A stretch of DNA of 64,000 bases. Origin: Brevundimonas guildfordensis. Lineage in GTDB: Bacteria > Pseudomonadota > Alphaproteobacteria > Caulobacterales > Caulobacteraceae. Below the pieces are notes generated by a model. That model saw only the letters and a program-made list of their open reading frames with translations. It ran no database searches and was not told the DNA's origin. The stretch covers positions 620,001 to 684,000 of the forward strand of contig NZ_JACSQU010000001.1 in the NCBI RefSeq assembly GCF_014836405.1, in the 5' to 3' direction. A program made the translations under genes and the position numbers. Positions 50,576-59,128 of this stretch are shown here, one piece after another (position 1 is the stretch's first letter; each line of letters starts with the position of its first letter).

Positions 50576-50704
50576 TTCCTCCCCACACAGTGGGGAGGGG
50601 GACCACGAAGTGGTGGAGGGGCCTCTTGGGACAGCGGAACCAAACAGCCCCTCCGTCTCGACCGCTCCGCGTCCGATCCACCTCCCCATTGGCATGGGGA
50701 GGAA
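50576..50704. repeat. Palindromic intergenic repeat (REP/MITE-like)
   Basis: A 129-bp element bounded by 10-bp perfect inverted ends TTCCTCCCCA (50576-50585) and TGGGGAGGAA (50695-50704). Inside are CCCCAC/GTGGGG and CCAC-GAA-GTGG hairpins. Sequences of this look recur between genes in Caulobacterales. It has no ORF and lies between mmsB and hemA. Only one copy is in the window. Confidence 0.65.
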
Positions 50705-50839
50705 ATTACGGGCGTTCCTGAGCTGAGAACCGTTATCAATTAAGGGGTTGAGACGTTTTGTCCTACGCCTGACATGGACAAGACAGGGCGGCGCGCGCAA
50801 TTAGGCTCGCAAAGCTGCATAAGCGAGAGAAGCGCCGCC

Positions 50840-52066
50840 TTGTTCGACTATAAGTCCGCCTTTCAGAACTCTGTGGATCAGGTCCGCAGCGAAGGCCGTT
50901 ACCGTGTCTTCGCCGATCTGAAACGCGTGCGCGGGCAATTTCCTCTGGCTCGTCGGCGGCGCGCCGACGGCACGCAGCAGGACGTGGTGGTCTGGTGCTC
51001 GAACGACTACCTCGGCATGGGCCAGCATCCGGCCGTGGTCGAGGCGATGAAGACGGCGATCGATCTCAGCGGAGCCGGGGCAGGGGGCACCCGCAACATC
51101 TCGGGCACCACGCGCTCGGCGGTCGACCTGGAAGCCGAGCTGGCCAGTTGGCACCAGAAGGAAGCCGCCCTGCTGTTCACCTCGGGCTACGTGGCCAATG
51201 AGGCGACGCTGTCGACCCTGCAGAAGATCCTGCCGGGCCTGATTATCTTCTCGGACGCCCTGAACCACGCCTCCATGATTGCGGGCATCCGCAACGGCGG
51301 CGGCGAACGTCACATCTTCCGCCACAACGACCTTGAGCACCTCGAAGAACTGCTGGCCGCGGCGCCCGTCAACGCGCCCAAGCTGATCGCCTTCGAGAGC
51401 GTCTATTCGATGGACGGCGACATCGCCGACCTGGCGGGCACCATCGCCCTGGCCAAGAAATACGGCGCCCTGACCTATCTGGACGAAGTCCACGCTGTAG
51501 GCCTGTACGGCGCGACCGGCGCGGGCGTGGCCGAGCGTGACGGCGTGCTGGACGGCATCGACATCGTCGAATGCACCCTAGGCAAGGCCATCGGCGTCAT
51601 GGGCGGCTACATCGCCGCCGACGCCGTGATCGTGGACGCGGTGCGCAGCTGGGCCTCGGGCTTCATCTTCACCACCAGCCTGCCGCCCGCCCTGACCGCC
51701 GGGGCGCTGGCCTCGGTCCGCCACCTGAAGGCGCACCCCGAACTGCGCGAGGCCCATCAGGAACGCGCCGCCACCCTGAAGCGCCGCCTGACCGAGGCGG
51801 GCATTCCTGTCCTGCCCAGCGTCAGCCACATCGTGCCGGTCCATGTCGGCAATCCGGTGCACTGCAAGCTGATCTCGGACATGCTGCTGGAAGACTTCGG
51901 CATCTACGTCCAGCCCATCAACTATCCGACCGTGCCCAAGGGGACCGAGCGCCTGCGCTTCACCCCCTCGCCGGATCATGACGATGCGATGATCGACAAG
52001 CTGGTCGATGCGATGGACAAGCTTTGGTCCCACTGCAACGTGGCGCGTCGTCCGGCCGCGGCATGA
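50840..52066 (+). CDS. hemA: 5-aminolevulinate synthase (C4 pathway)
   Basis: A PLP enzyme (408 aa) that condenses glycine and succinyl-CoA, the first step of haem synthesis in alphaproteobacteria. Blocks are [66 protein letters not shown] and the PLP-lysine [19 protein letters not shown] 50840 (FDYKSAF…) is chosen to match the usual N-terminus; the upstream frame to 50774 is unlikely coding. Overlaps the next gene by ATGA. Confidence 0.94.
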   Translation: MFDYKSAFQNSVDQVRSEGRYRVFADLKRVRGQFPLARRRRADGTQQDVVVWCSNDYLGMGQHPAVVEAMKTAIDLSGAGAGGTRNISGTTRSAVDLEAELASWHQKEAALLFTSGYVANEATLSTLQKILPGLIIFSDALNHASMIAGIRNGGGERHIFRHNDLEHLEELLAAAPVNAPKLIAFESVYSMDGDIADLAGTIALAKKYGALTYLDEVHAVGLYGATGAGVAERDGVLDGIDIVECTLGKAIGVMGGYIAADAVIVDAVRSWASGFIFTTSLPPALTAGALASVRHLKAHPELREAHQERAATLKRRLTEAGIPVLPSVSHIVPVHVGNPVHCKLISDMLLEDFGIYVQPINYPTVPKGTERLRFTPSPDHDDAMIDKLVDAMDKLWSHCNVARRPAAA

Positions 52067-52248
52067 CGACCGACGCTGAACTCGGCGAGGTCATCGTCGA
52101 GTTCGTCCGCAACGGCCCCTATGTGAAATGCTCCGCCGTGCATGCGGCGACAGGCGTCGAGGTCTCGGCCATGGGACCCGTCGCTGAGCCGCGCGCGGTC
52201 GAACGGGTGGCGATCGCCAAACTGAAACGAGCGTTGTCACAGCGCTGA
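52063..52248 (+). CDS. DUF6898-type small protein
   Basis: A 61-aa protein translationally coupled to hemA (ATG overlaps its stop). The sequence [33 protein letters not shown] followed by [12 protein letters not shown] matches the small DUF6898 family found after hemA in alphaproteobacteria. The function is unknown; the constant position suggests a link to haem synthesis. Confidence 0.75.
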   Translation: MTTDAELGEVIVEFVRNGPYVKCSAVHAATGVEVSAMGPVAEPRAVERVAIAKLKRALSQR

Positions 52249-52318
52249 CCCCCTAGATGTTGTGGTGTTCGGCGGCGCGGCCTAGAAGGGAGCGCCGTTT
52301 CAGCCTTCAGCCTCCGGG

Positions 52319-53611
52319 ATGCTTCCAGTGACCGCCTTCACGCACGATTCCTATTTCTCCAAGAGCCTCGCCGACGCTGATCCGGCGATCTTCAAGGGCA
52401 TCCAGGGCGAGCTTGGCCGCCAGAAGGAGCAGATCGAGCTGATCGCTTCCGAAAACATCGTCTCCCAGGCGGTGCTGGACGCCCAGGGCTCGGTGCTGAC
52501 CAACAAATACGCCGAGGGCTATCCGGGCCGTCGCTATTACGGCGGCTGCGAGTTCGTCGACATCACCGAGGACCTGGCCCGCGAGCGCGCCAAGGAGCTG
52601 TTCGGCGCCGCCTTCGCCAACGTCCAGCCTCACTCGGGCGCCCAGGCCAACCAGGCCGTCTTCTTCTCCCTGCTGCAGCCGGGCGACACCTTCCTGGGCA
52701 TGGACCTGGCCTGCGGCGGCCACCTGACCCACGGCTCGCCCGCCAACCAGTCGGGCAAGTGGTTCCGTCCGGTCACCTATAAGGTGAACGAAGACGACCA
52801 TCTCATTGATTATGATCACGTCGCCGAAATGGCCCAGAAGGAGAAGCCCAAGCTGATCTTGGCCGGCGCCTCGGCCTACAGCCGTCACATCGACTTCAAA
52901 CGCTTCCGCGAGATCGCCGACAGCGTCGGCGCCTATCTGATGGTCGACATGGCCCACTATGCGGGCCTGATCGCCGGCGGCGCCTATCCGGACCCGCTGC
53001 CGCACGCTCACGTGGTCACCACCACGACGCACAAGACCCTGCGCGGCCCGCGCGGCGGCATGATCCTGTCCAACGACCTGGACCTGGGCAAGAAGATCAA
53101 CTCGGCCGTCTTCCCCGGCCTGCAGGGCGGCCCGCTGGAGCACGTCATCGCCGCCAAGGCCGTGGCCTTCGGCGAGGCGCTGAAGCCCGAGTTCAAGCTC
53201 TACGCCCAGCAGGTCGTGAAGAACGCCCAGGCCCTGGCCGCCGTTCTGACCGAGCGCGGCCTGGCCATCGTCTCGGGGGGCACCGACAGCCACCTGATGC
53301 TGGTCGACCTGCGTCCCAAGGGCGTGACCGGCAAGGCCACCGAGCATGAGCTCGAGAAGGCCCTGATGACCTGCAACAAGAACGGCGTGCCGTTCGACAC
53401 CGCGCCCTTCACCGTCACTTCGGGCGTCCGTCTGGGCACCCCGGCGGGCACCACGCGCGGCTTCGGCGAGGAAGAGTTCAAGCAGATCGGCCACTGGATC
53501 GCCGACGTCGTGTCGTCGATGAACGGCGGCGATGAAGCCGATCCGGCCGTCGTCGCGGGCGTCGCTGCCCAGGTGCGCGAACTGACCGCGCGCTTCCCCA
53601 TCTATCGCTAA
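52319..53611 (+). CDS. glyA: Serine hydroxymethyltransferase
   Basis: A PLP enzyme (430 aa) that interconverts serine and glycine while loading C1 units on tetrahydrofolate. Signatures are [55 protein letters not shown], the PLP-lysine [19 protein letters not shown] and [18 protein letters not shown] 52319 is used; a GTG 9 nt downstream is possible. It supplies glycine for the upstream hemA product and is followed 12 nt later by nrdR. Confidence 0.96.
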   Translation: MLPVTAFTHDSYFSKSLADADPAIFKGIQGELGRQKEQIELIASENIVSQAVLDAQGSVLTNKYAEGYPGRRYYGGCEFVDITEDLARERAKELFGAAFANVQPHSGAQANQAVFFSLLQPGDTFLGMDLACGGHLTHGSPANQSGKWFRPVTYKVNEDDHLIDYDHVAEMAQKEKPKLILAGASAYSRHIDFKRFREIADSVGAYLMVDMAHYAGLIAGGAYPDPLPHAHVVTTTTHKTLRGPRGGMILSNDLDLGKKINSAVFPGLQGGPLEHVIAAKAVAFGEALKPEFKLYAQQVVKNAQALAAVLTERGLAIVSGGTDSHLMLVDLRPKGVTGKATEHELEKALMTCNKNGVPFDTAPFTVTSGVRLGTPAGTTRGFGEEEFKQIGHWIADVVSSMNGGDEADPAVVAGVAAQVRELTARFPIYR

Positions 53612-53623
53612 GAGGTCCATCGG

Positions 53624-54097
53624 ATGAAGTGCCCCTTCTGCGGAAACGCCGACACCCAGGTGAAGGACAGCCGCCCGTCTGACGACGGCGCGGCCATCCG
53701 TCGCCGTCGGTCCTGTCCGCAGTGCAACGGGCGCTTCACCACCTTCGAGCGGGTGCAGCTGCGCGAACTGGTTATCCTGAAACGGAACGGCCGCCGCACC
53801 CCCTTCGACCGCGACAAGCTGGAACGCTCGCTGGGCATCGCCCTGCGCAAGCGCCCGGTCCAGCCGGATCAGGTCGAGCTTCTGGTCAGCCGCATCGTGC
53901 GCCAGCTGGAAAGCCTGGGCGAGACGGAAATCCCATCGCACATCGTCGGCGACTTCATCATGAAGGCGCTGAAGTCGGTCGATGAGGTGGCCTACGTCCG
54001 CTATGCCTCGGTCTACAAAGACTTCCGCCACACCAGCGATTTCGCCAAATTCCTCGGCGACGAGGGTTTCGACGAGACCAAGTCCGGCCAGGACTGA
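53624..54097 (+). CDS. nrdR: Transcriptional repressor NrdR
   Basis: A ribonucleotide-reductase repressor (157 aa). The N-terminal zinc ribbon is MKCPFCGN … [19 protein letters not shown]. The ATP-cone domain begins [22 protein letters not shown] and senses ATP/dATP. It binds NrdR boxes before nrd operons elsewhere in the genome. Positioned between glyA and the riboflavin genes, as is common in bacteria. Its stop overlaps the ribD start (TGATG). Confidence 0.95.
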   Translation: MKCPFCGNADTQVKDSRPSDDGAAIRRRRSCPQCNGRFTTFERVQLRELVILKRNGRRTPFDRDKLERSLGIALRKRPVQPDQVELLVSRIVRQLESLGETEIPSHIVGDFIMKALKSVDEVAYVRYASVYKDFRHTSDFAKFLGDEGFDETKSGQD

Positions 54098-54723
54098 TGC
54101 GCCCGCGCGTCACCCTCAAGCTGGCCACGTCGCTGGACGGCCGCATCGCCACGGCCACGGGCGAAAGCCAGTGGATCACCGGCCCGGAAGCGCGCCTTCA
54201 GGGCCACCGCCTGCGCGCGACGCATGACGCCATTCTGGTCGGCGTCGAGACGGTGCTGGCCGACGATCCCGAACTGACGGTGCGTCTCCAGGACTACGAA
54301 GGAGGGCATCCTCTTCGTGTCGTCCTCGACAGTCGTCTGCGGACCACCGCGACGGCCAAGGTCGCCAGCGGCAACACCCTGATCATCACGTCCGCCGCGC
54401 CCCACGCCATCGGCCACGCCGAAGTCGTCACCGTCGCCGCCATCGACAGCCGCCCCGCCATCCCCGCCGTCCTCGACGCCCTGTCCGCCCGCAACATCGG
54501 CTCCGTCCTGATCGAGGGCGGAGGCCGCGTCGCCGCCTCCTTCATCCAGGCAGGCGCAGTGGACGCCATCGAGTGGTTCCGCGCCCCGATCCTGCTGGGC
54601 GGAGAGGGGCGGCCCTGCGTCGCGGGTCTGGCGCTTGCAAAGCTGGCCGACGCCCCCAAGTTCCGTCGTCTGGGCGTCGAGCCTGTCGGAGACGACCTGT
54701 GGGAACGCTACGCCCGGGTCTGA
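54097..54723 (+). CDS. ribD: Riboflavin-biosynthesis reductase (RibD C-terminal domain only)
   Basis: A 208-aa stand-alone RibD_C reductase. The sequence RPRVTLKLATSLDGRIATATGESQWITGPEA, then ATHDAILVGVETVLADDPELTVR, and LIEGGGRVAASFIQAG are the classic reductase blocks. The N-terminal zinc deaminase domain (about 150 aa) of usual RibD is missing. The start is tightly coupled to nrdR, so this is not an obvious 5' deletion or frameshift. The deaminase must be encoded elsewhere. First riboflavin gene of the cluster. Confidence 0.88.
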   Translation: MRPRVTLKLATSLDGRIATATGESQWITGPEARLQGHRLRATHDAILVGVETVLADDPELTVRLQDYEGGHPLRVVLDSRLRTTATAKVASGNTLIITSAAPHAIGHAEVVTVAAIDSRPAIPAVLDALSARNIGSVLIEGGGRVAASFIQAGAVDAIEWFRAPILLGGEGRPCVAGLALAKLADAPKFRRLGVEPVGDDLWERYARV

Positions 54724-54738
54724 CGTCCCGGCAGGCGC

Positions 54739-54800
54739 GATTTCAGACGAATTAGACTAATTAGACTCTGTTTTTTGGGTCCGAAGGGACCGGAGCTTTC
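54739..54800 (+). promoter_or_regulatory. 62-nt leader of ribE, shared with gor (copy B)
   Basis: Ends directly at the ribE ATG. Three 9-nt repeats start AGAC at 54745, 54754 and 54763 (unit AGACKAATT), followed by a T6 run and GGGTCCGA-N5-CCGGAGC. GGTCC/GGACC and TCCG/CGGA hairpins cover the Shine-Dalgarno. Not an FMN riboswitch: it is too short and lacks that motif. Confidence 0.6.
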
Positions 54801-55391
54801 ATGTTCACCGGCATCGTCACTGATATCGGCCGCGTCCGCAGCGTCCGTGAAACCAACCGCGACCGTCGCTATGAGGTCGAGACCGTGTGGGACACCGCGG
54901 GCATCGACCTGGGCGCTTCCATCAGCCACGCTGGCTGCTGCCTGACCGTCACGGAGAAGGGGGAGGGCTGGTTCGCTGTCGAGGTCTCGGGCGAGACCCT
55001 GTCCAAGACCAAGCTGGGCGACTGGAGCGAGGGCAGCCGCATCAATCTGGAGCGCGCGGCCAAGCTGGGCGATGAACTGGGCGGCCATATCGTCTCGGGC
55101 CATGTCGATGGTCTGGGCGAAGTGATCTCCATCACGCCCGAAGGCGGCTCGCACCGCATCGTGATCGAGGCGCCCGCGCCCCTGCACAGATTCATCGCCC
55201 CAAAGGGCTCAATCACGGTCGATGGGGTTTCCCTGACGGTGAATGGGGTGCATGAGCGCCGCTTCGACGTGAATATTATCCCGCACACGTGGGATGCGAC
55301 CACCCTCGGCGGCCTGAAGGTCGGCGAAAAGGTCAATCTGGAGATCGACATGCTGGCGCGTTACCTCGCGCGGTGGCAGGAGACCGCATGA
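54801..55391 (+). CDS. ribE: Riboflavin synthase alpha subunit
   Basis: A 196-aa enzyme that dismutates two 6,7-dimethyl-8-ribityllumazine molecules to riboflavin. Two internally similar lumazine-binding barrels are seen. The first begins MFTGIVTDIGRV with SHAGCCLTV; the second has GGHIVSGHVDGLGEV, GSITVDGVSLTVNGV and FDVNIIPHTWDATTLG. Preceded by the leader shared with gor. The stop overlaps ribBX. Confidence 0.95.
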   Translation: MFTGIVTDIGRVRSVRETNRDRRYEVETVWDTAGIDLGASISHAGCCLTVTEKGEGWFAVEVSGETLSKTKLGDWSEGSRINLERAAKLGDELGGHIVSGHVDGLGEVISITPEGGSHRIVIEAPAPLHRFIAPKGSITVDGVSLTVNGVHERRFDVNIIPHTWDATTLGGLKVGEKVNLEIDMLARYLARWQETA

Positions 55392-56524
55392 TGAAACTGG
55401 CCGTCCACAATACCGACAGCCCGATCAGCTCGATCGAGGACATTATCGAGGACGCCCGCAACGGCCGCCCTTACATCCTGGTGGACGCCGAGGACCGCGA
55501 GAACGAGGGCGACATCGTTATTCCGGCCCAGTTCGCCACGCCGGACCAGATCAATTTCATGATCCGCTATGCGCGCGGACTGGTCTGCCTGGCCATGACG
55601 GCCGAGCGCGCCAAGCAATTGCGCCTGCCGCCGATGGCCGCCGAGAACCGCGAGAGCATGGGCACGGCCTTCACCATCTCGATCGAGGCCAAGGAAGGCG
55701 TCACGACCGGCATCTCGGCCGCTGACCGCGCCCACACGGTCCAGGTGGCTGCTGATCCGTCGCGCACCGCCGACGACATCGTCTCGCCGGGCCACATCTT
55801 CCCGCTGGTCGCGCGCGACGGCGGCGTGCTGGTTCGCACCGGCCACACCGAGGCCGCCGTCGACATCAGCCGCATGGCCGGCCTGATCCCGGCCGGGGTG
55901 ATCTGCGAGATCATCAAGGACGACGGGACGATGGCGCGGATGCCCGACCTGATCGCCTTCGCCCAGTTGCACGGGCTGAAGATCGGCACCATCGCCGACC
56001 TGATCGCCTATCGCCGACGCACCGAGCGTTTCGTCGAGCGCGTGATGGAGACGCCGTTCCAGAGCGTCCACGGCGGCGAGTTCAAGCTGATCCTGTACCG
56101 CAACACCATTGAGGGCGCAGAGCACGTCGCCCTGGTGCGCGGCGACATCGACCCGACGAAACCGACCGTGGTGCGGATGCACCAGATCGACTTCGCCGCC
56201 GACCTGCTGGGCCACGTCGAGGCCCGTCAGGACTATATTCCGAAGGCGATGCAGGCGCTGGCGGCCCATGACGGGCCGGGCGTCGTCGTTTTCCTGCGCG
56301 ATCCCGACCTGCATGGCCTGGCCGAACGGCTGGGCGGCGTGGCCAAGCCCGCGGCGGCGGATCGCTCGCTGAAAGCCTATGGCGTCGGGGCACAGATTCT
56401 GCTCGACCTCGGCGTCAAGGATATGATCGTGATGAGTTCGACGCGGCCCAATCCGACGGCGCTTGAGGGCTATGGCCTGCGCATCGTCGGCTGGCGCGAC
56501 ATGGACGGAGAAGACCAATCTTGA
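55388..56524 (+). CDS. ribB: 3,4-dihydroxy-2-butanone-4-phosphate synthase with degenerate GTP cyclohydrolase II domain (RibBX)
   Basis: A 378-aa RibBA-type fusion. The N-terminal DHBP synthase (about 10-215) is intact: [46 protein letters not shown] and [17 protein letters not shown]. The C-terminal GTP cyclohydrolase II-like part (about 220-378) lacks the zinc site: where active enzymes have the SECLTGDVFGSxRCDCG block, this reads [18 protein letters not shown], with no cysteines. It should therefore make DHBP only. ATG 55388 overlaps the ribE stop; ATG 55391 is an alternative. Confidence 0.9.
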   Translation: MMKLAVHNTDSPISSIEDIIEDARNGRPYILVDAEDRENEGDIVIPAQFATPDQINFMIRYARGLVCLAMTAERAKQLRLPPMAAENRESMGTAFTISIEAKEGVTTGISAADRAHTVQVAADPSRTADDIVSPGHIFPLVARDGGVLVRTGHTEAAVDISRMAGLIPAGVICEIIKDDGTMARMPDLIAFAQLHGLKIGTIADLIAYRRRTERFVERVMETPFQSVHGGEFKLILYRNTIEGAEHVALVRGDIDPTKPTVVRMHQIDFAADLLGHVEARQDYIPKAMQALAAHDGPGVVVFLRDPDLHGLAERLGGVAKPAAADRSLKAYGVGAQILLDLGVKDMIVMSSTRPNPTALEGYGLRIVGWRDMDGEDQS

Positions 56525-56982
56525 ACGACCCCACTCGCGTCCTCATCGTCGAGGCGCGCTTCTACGACGAACTGGCCGACGCCCTTCTGGAAGGGGCGAA
56601 GGACGCCCTGCGCGCGCAAGGCGTCCAGTATGACGTCGTGACCGTGCCCGGCGCTCTGGAAGTGCCGACCGTGATCGCCATGGCCGAGGAGGCCGGGCGC
56701 TATCCGACCGCGCCGCGCTACGACGGCTATGTCGCCCTGGGCTGCGTGATCCGCGGCGAGACCTATCACTTCGAGATCGTCTCGGATCAGTCGGCCGCCG
56801 GCATCCGCAATCTGGGCCTGAAGGGCGTGGCCATCGGCAACGGCATCCTGACGACCGAGGACGAGGAGCAGGCCTGGGCCCGCGCCCGCCTTAGCGAGGG
56901 CGACAAGGGCGGTTTCGCCGCCCGCGCCTGCCTGGACCTGATCGCTATCCGCAAACGCCTTCGTGGGGGGCTGGCCTCGTGA
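56521..56982 (+). CDS. ribH: 6,7-dimethyl-8-ribityllumazine synthase
   Basis: Lumazine synthase (153 aa), which condenses DHBP (RibB product) with the pyrimidine made through RibD. Signatures are [35 protein letters not shown] and the active-site [26 protein letters not shown]. It starts with TTG 56521, overlapping the ribBX stop (TTGA), and ends overlapping nusB (GTGA). Confidence 0.94.
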   Translation: MNDPTRVLIVEARFYDELADALLEGAKDALRAQGVQYDVVTVPGALEVPTVIAMAEEAGRYPTAPRYDGYVALGCVIRGETYHFEIVSDQSAAGIRNLGLKGVAIGNGILTTEDEEQAWARARLSEGDKGGFAARACLDLIAIRKRLRGGLAS

Positions 56983-57515
56983 CCGAACCGACCAGCGCCC
57001 CGGCGACCGTCGCCGAAGTCATGGCCCAACTGGCCGAGGCTGAAAAAGCCCGCGCCGAGCCGCAGCTAACCAGCCGCCAGCGCCGCGCCCGCACGGTCGC
57101 GCGCCTTGCCGCGGTCCAGGCCCTGTATCAGATGGAGCTGGCGGGCGAGGACGTCGACAGCGTCGTGCGCGAGTTCCGCAATCACCGCTTCGACGCCGAC
57201 ATCGACGGCGCCCCTCTGGCCGAGGCTGACGAGGACTGGTTCTCCGAGATCGTCCACGGCGTGGTCGAGGATCAGCGCGCCATCGATGAGGCGATCAAGG
57301 CGCGCCTGGCCTCCAACTGGCGGCTGGAGCGTCTGGACGCGACCCTGCGGGCCCTGCTGCGCTGCGGCGCGTGGGAGCTGAAGCACAAGCCGGACGTGCC
57401 GCGTGAAATCGTGATCGACGAATACGTCGAACTGGCCAAGGCCTTCTTCGACGATGCGGAGGCGAAGTTCGTGAACGCGGCGCTGGACGGCGTGGCGCGC
57501 GATGCCCGCGATTGA
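56979..57515 (+). CDS. nusB: Transcription antitermination protein NusB
   Basis: A 178-aa helical protein. A 30-residue N-terminal extension ([23 protein letters not shown]) precedes the canonical core [25 protein letters not shown]. The C-terminal half has [45 protein letters not shown]. It binds boxA RNA with NusE for rRNA antitermination. GTG start. It overlaps thiL by 14 nt; the ribH-nusB-thiL order is common. Confidence 0.94.
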   Translation: MTEPTSAPATVAEVMAQLAEAEKARAEPQLTSRQRRARTVARLAAVQALYQMELAGEDVDSVVREFRNHRFDADIDGAPLAEADEDWFSEIVHGVVEDQRAIDEAIKARLASNWRLERLDATLRALLRCGAWELKHKPDVPREIVIDEYVELAKAFFDDAEAKFVNAALDGVARDARD

Positions 57516-58491
57516 CGTCGCAGGCGAATTCGAGACCATCCAGCGGCTGCTGAAGCCGCTGGCGCATCCGGAATGGGCGAGGGGGCTGGCCGACGATGTG
57601 GCCGCGCTGCCCTCGCGACCGGGACACGACCTGATCCTGACCAAGGACGCGATCGTCGAAGGCGTCCACTTCCTGCCTGACGACCCGCTGGACACGGTGG
57701 CGCAGAAGCTTCTGCGCGTGAACCTGTCCGACCTGGCCGCCAAGGGCGCCGAGCCGTTCGGCTATCTGCTGGCCTGCCATTGGTCCGAACGCTGCGGCTG
57801 GCCCGAGCGAGAGGCCTTCGTCGCCGGGCTGCGGCGTGATCAGGCCATTTTTGACATTTCCCTGCTGGGCGGCGACACGGTGAAGACGCCGGGACCGGCC
57901 AGCTTCTCGGCGACGATGATGGGCTGGGCGCCGTCGGGCGCGGCCGTCAGTCGGGCGGGGGCGCGGCCAGGCGATTTAGTCTTCGTCACCGGCACCATCG
58001 GCGACGGCTGGCTGGGTCTTCAGGCCGCTCAGGCGACCCTGACGCTGGAGCCTGAGCGCATGGACGCGCTGGAGGCCGCCTATCGCACCCCCATGCCGCG
58101 CGTGGAGTTCGCGCCCGTCGTTCTGGGCCTGGCCACGGCCAGCGCCGACATCTCCGACGGCCTTCTGGCCGACGCCGCCCACATCGCCGAGGCCAGCGGC
58201 GTATGCCTTGAGCTTGATCTGGAGGTGCTGCCCATGTCGGCGGCGGCCCAAGCCTGGTTCGAAAGCCGGGTCGACCCGCAGGCGGCGTTGGAGCTTCTGG
58301 CCAGTGGCGGCGACGACTACGAGATCCTGCTGACCGTCCCGGCGGGCGCCGAGAACGCCCTGCGCCGCGAGGCCGAGCGCCGCCATCTGCGCCTGACTCG
58401 TGTCGGCCGCGTGACCGAGGGCAGGGGGCTGTCCCCGCGCTATCTGGGTCAGGCCATCACCCCGACCCGCAACGGCTGGACACACGGCTGA
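57502..58491 (+). CDS. thiL: Thiamine-monophosphate kinase
   Basis: A 329-aa ATP-dependent kinase that makes thiamine diphosphate from thiamine monophosphate. Characteristic segments are [79 protein letters not shown] and [13 protein letters not shown]. Start within the nusB 3' end; last gene of the riboflavin/nusB run. Confidence 0.95.
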   Translation: MPAIDVAGEFETIQRLLKPLAHPEWARGLADDVAALPSRPGHDLILTKDAIVEGVHFLPDDPLDTVAQKLLRVNLSDLAAKGAEPFGYLLACHWSERCGWPEREAFVAGLRRDQAIFDISLLGGDTVKTPGPASFSATMMGWAPSGAAVSRAGARPGDLVFVTGTIGDGWLGLQAAQATLTLEPERMDALEAAYRTPMPRVEFAPVVLGLATASADISDGLLADAAHIAEASGVCLELDLEVLPMSAAAQAWFESRVDPQAALELLASGGDDYEILLTVPAGAENALRREAERRHLRLTRVGRVTEGRGLSPRYLGQAITPTRNGWTHG

Positions 58492-58531
58492 GCGCAACGG
58501 AATCCTAACGGGACTTGGCGAAACTGCACCC

Positions 58532-58954
58532 ATGAATCGCCGCGCCCTGATCCTCGCCGTCGCCGGCGCCGCCCTGTCGGGTTCGGCGCTCGCTGCGCCG
58601 TCGGCGGAATCGCCCGCCCAACCGGCGAGCTTCAATCTGACCGGCGTGGGCCTGCCGATCATCGTGGGCGGCCGCGTCCGCAACTACGTCTTTGCAGAAC
58701 TGAGACTGCATCTGGGTGAAGGCCAAACCCTGGACGCGGTAAGGGCCAAGGAGCCCTACCTGCGCGACGCTCTTGTCCGCGCCGGACATCGCACCCCCTT
58801 CGTCATCGCGGACGACTGGAATCAGTTGGACGCGGCGGCGCTGAGCGCCAGCCTGATACGCTCGGCCGACAGCCTGATCGGCAAGGGCGCGATCGCCCGT
58901 GTCGAGGTCGTCAGCCAGGCCGCGCGCCGCCGCATGATGGCGCGCGCCGGCTGA
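58532..58954 (+). CDS. Small exported protein, unknown function
   Basis: A 140-aa protein. The signal peptide RRALILAVAGAALSGSALAAP starts with a twin Arg, though not a strict Tat motif. The mature part is VGGRVRNYVFAELRLHLGEGQTLDAVRAKEPYLRDALVRAGHRTPF … RSADSLIGKGAIARVEVVSQAARR. The beta-strand plus R-D-A-L-x-R layout is reminiscent of the periplasmic domain of FliL-like proteins, but the similarity is weak. It lies 40 nt after thiL. Confidence 0.6.
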   Translation: MNRRALILAVAGAALSGSALAAPSAESPAQPASFNLTGVGLPIIVGGRVRNYVFAELRLHLGEGQTLDAVRAKEPYLRDALVRAGHRTPFVIADDWNQLDAAALSASLIRSADSLIGKGAIARVEVVSQAARRRMMARAG

Positions 58955-59128
58955 AAGAGCGCTGTTGCGCCACGGCTCTGCTTTTGGCACGATTTAGCCG
59001 CAATTCCCGAGGGGCGTGAATTTACGTCTGTAAGCGCACGGGGGGACCGGAAGGCGGCCGAGAGGCGACAACGCCCGTAGCGCTGCCCATGGATCCGCGC
59101 GTCTAGTTGCATAGGGCTTGGAAACGCC

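Noticed and set aside
54724..54800. FMN riboswitch before ribE
   Set aside because: The gap is only 77 nt and lacks the conserved junction sequences of the FMN aptamer; it holds the shared repeat leader instead.
58990..59010. Sigma54-like sequence TGGCAC…GC before hppA
   Set aside because: The GC element is one base too close to the GG element; sigma54 promoters do not tolerate that spacing.
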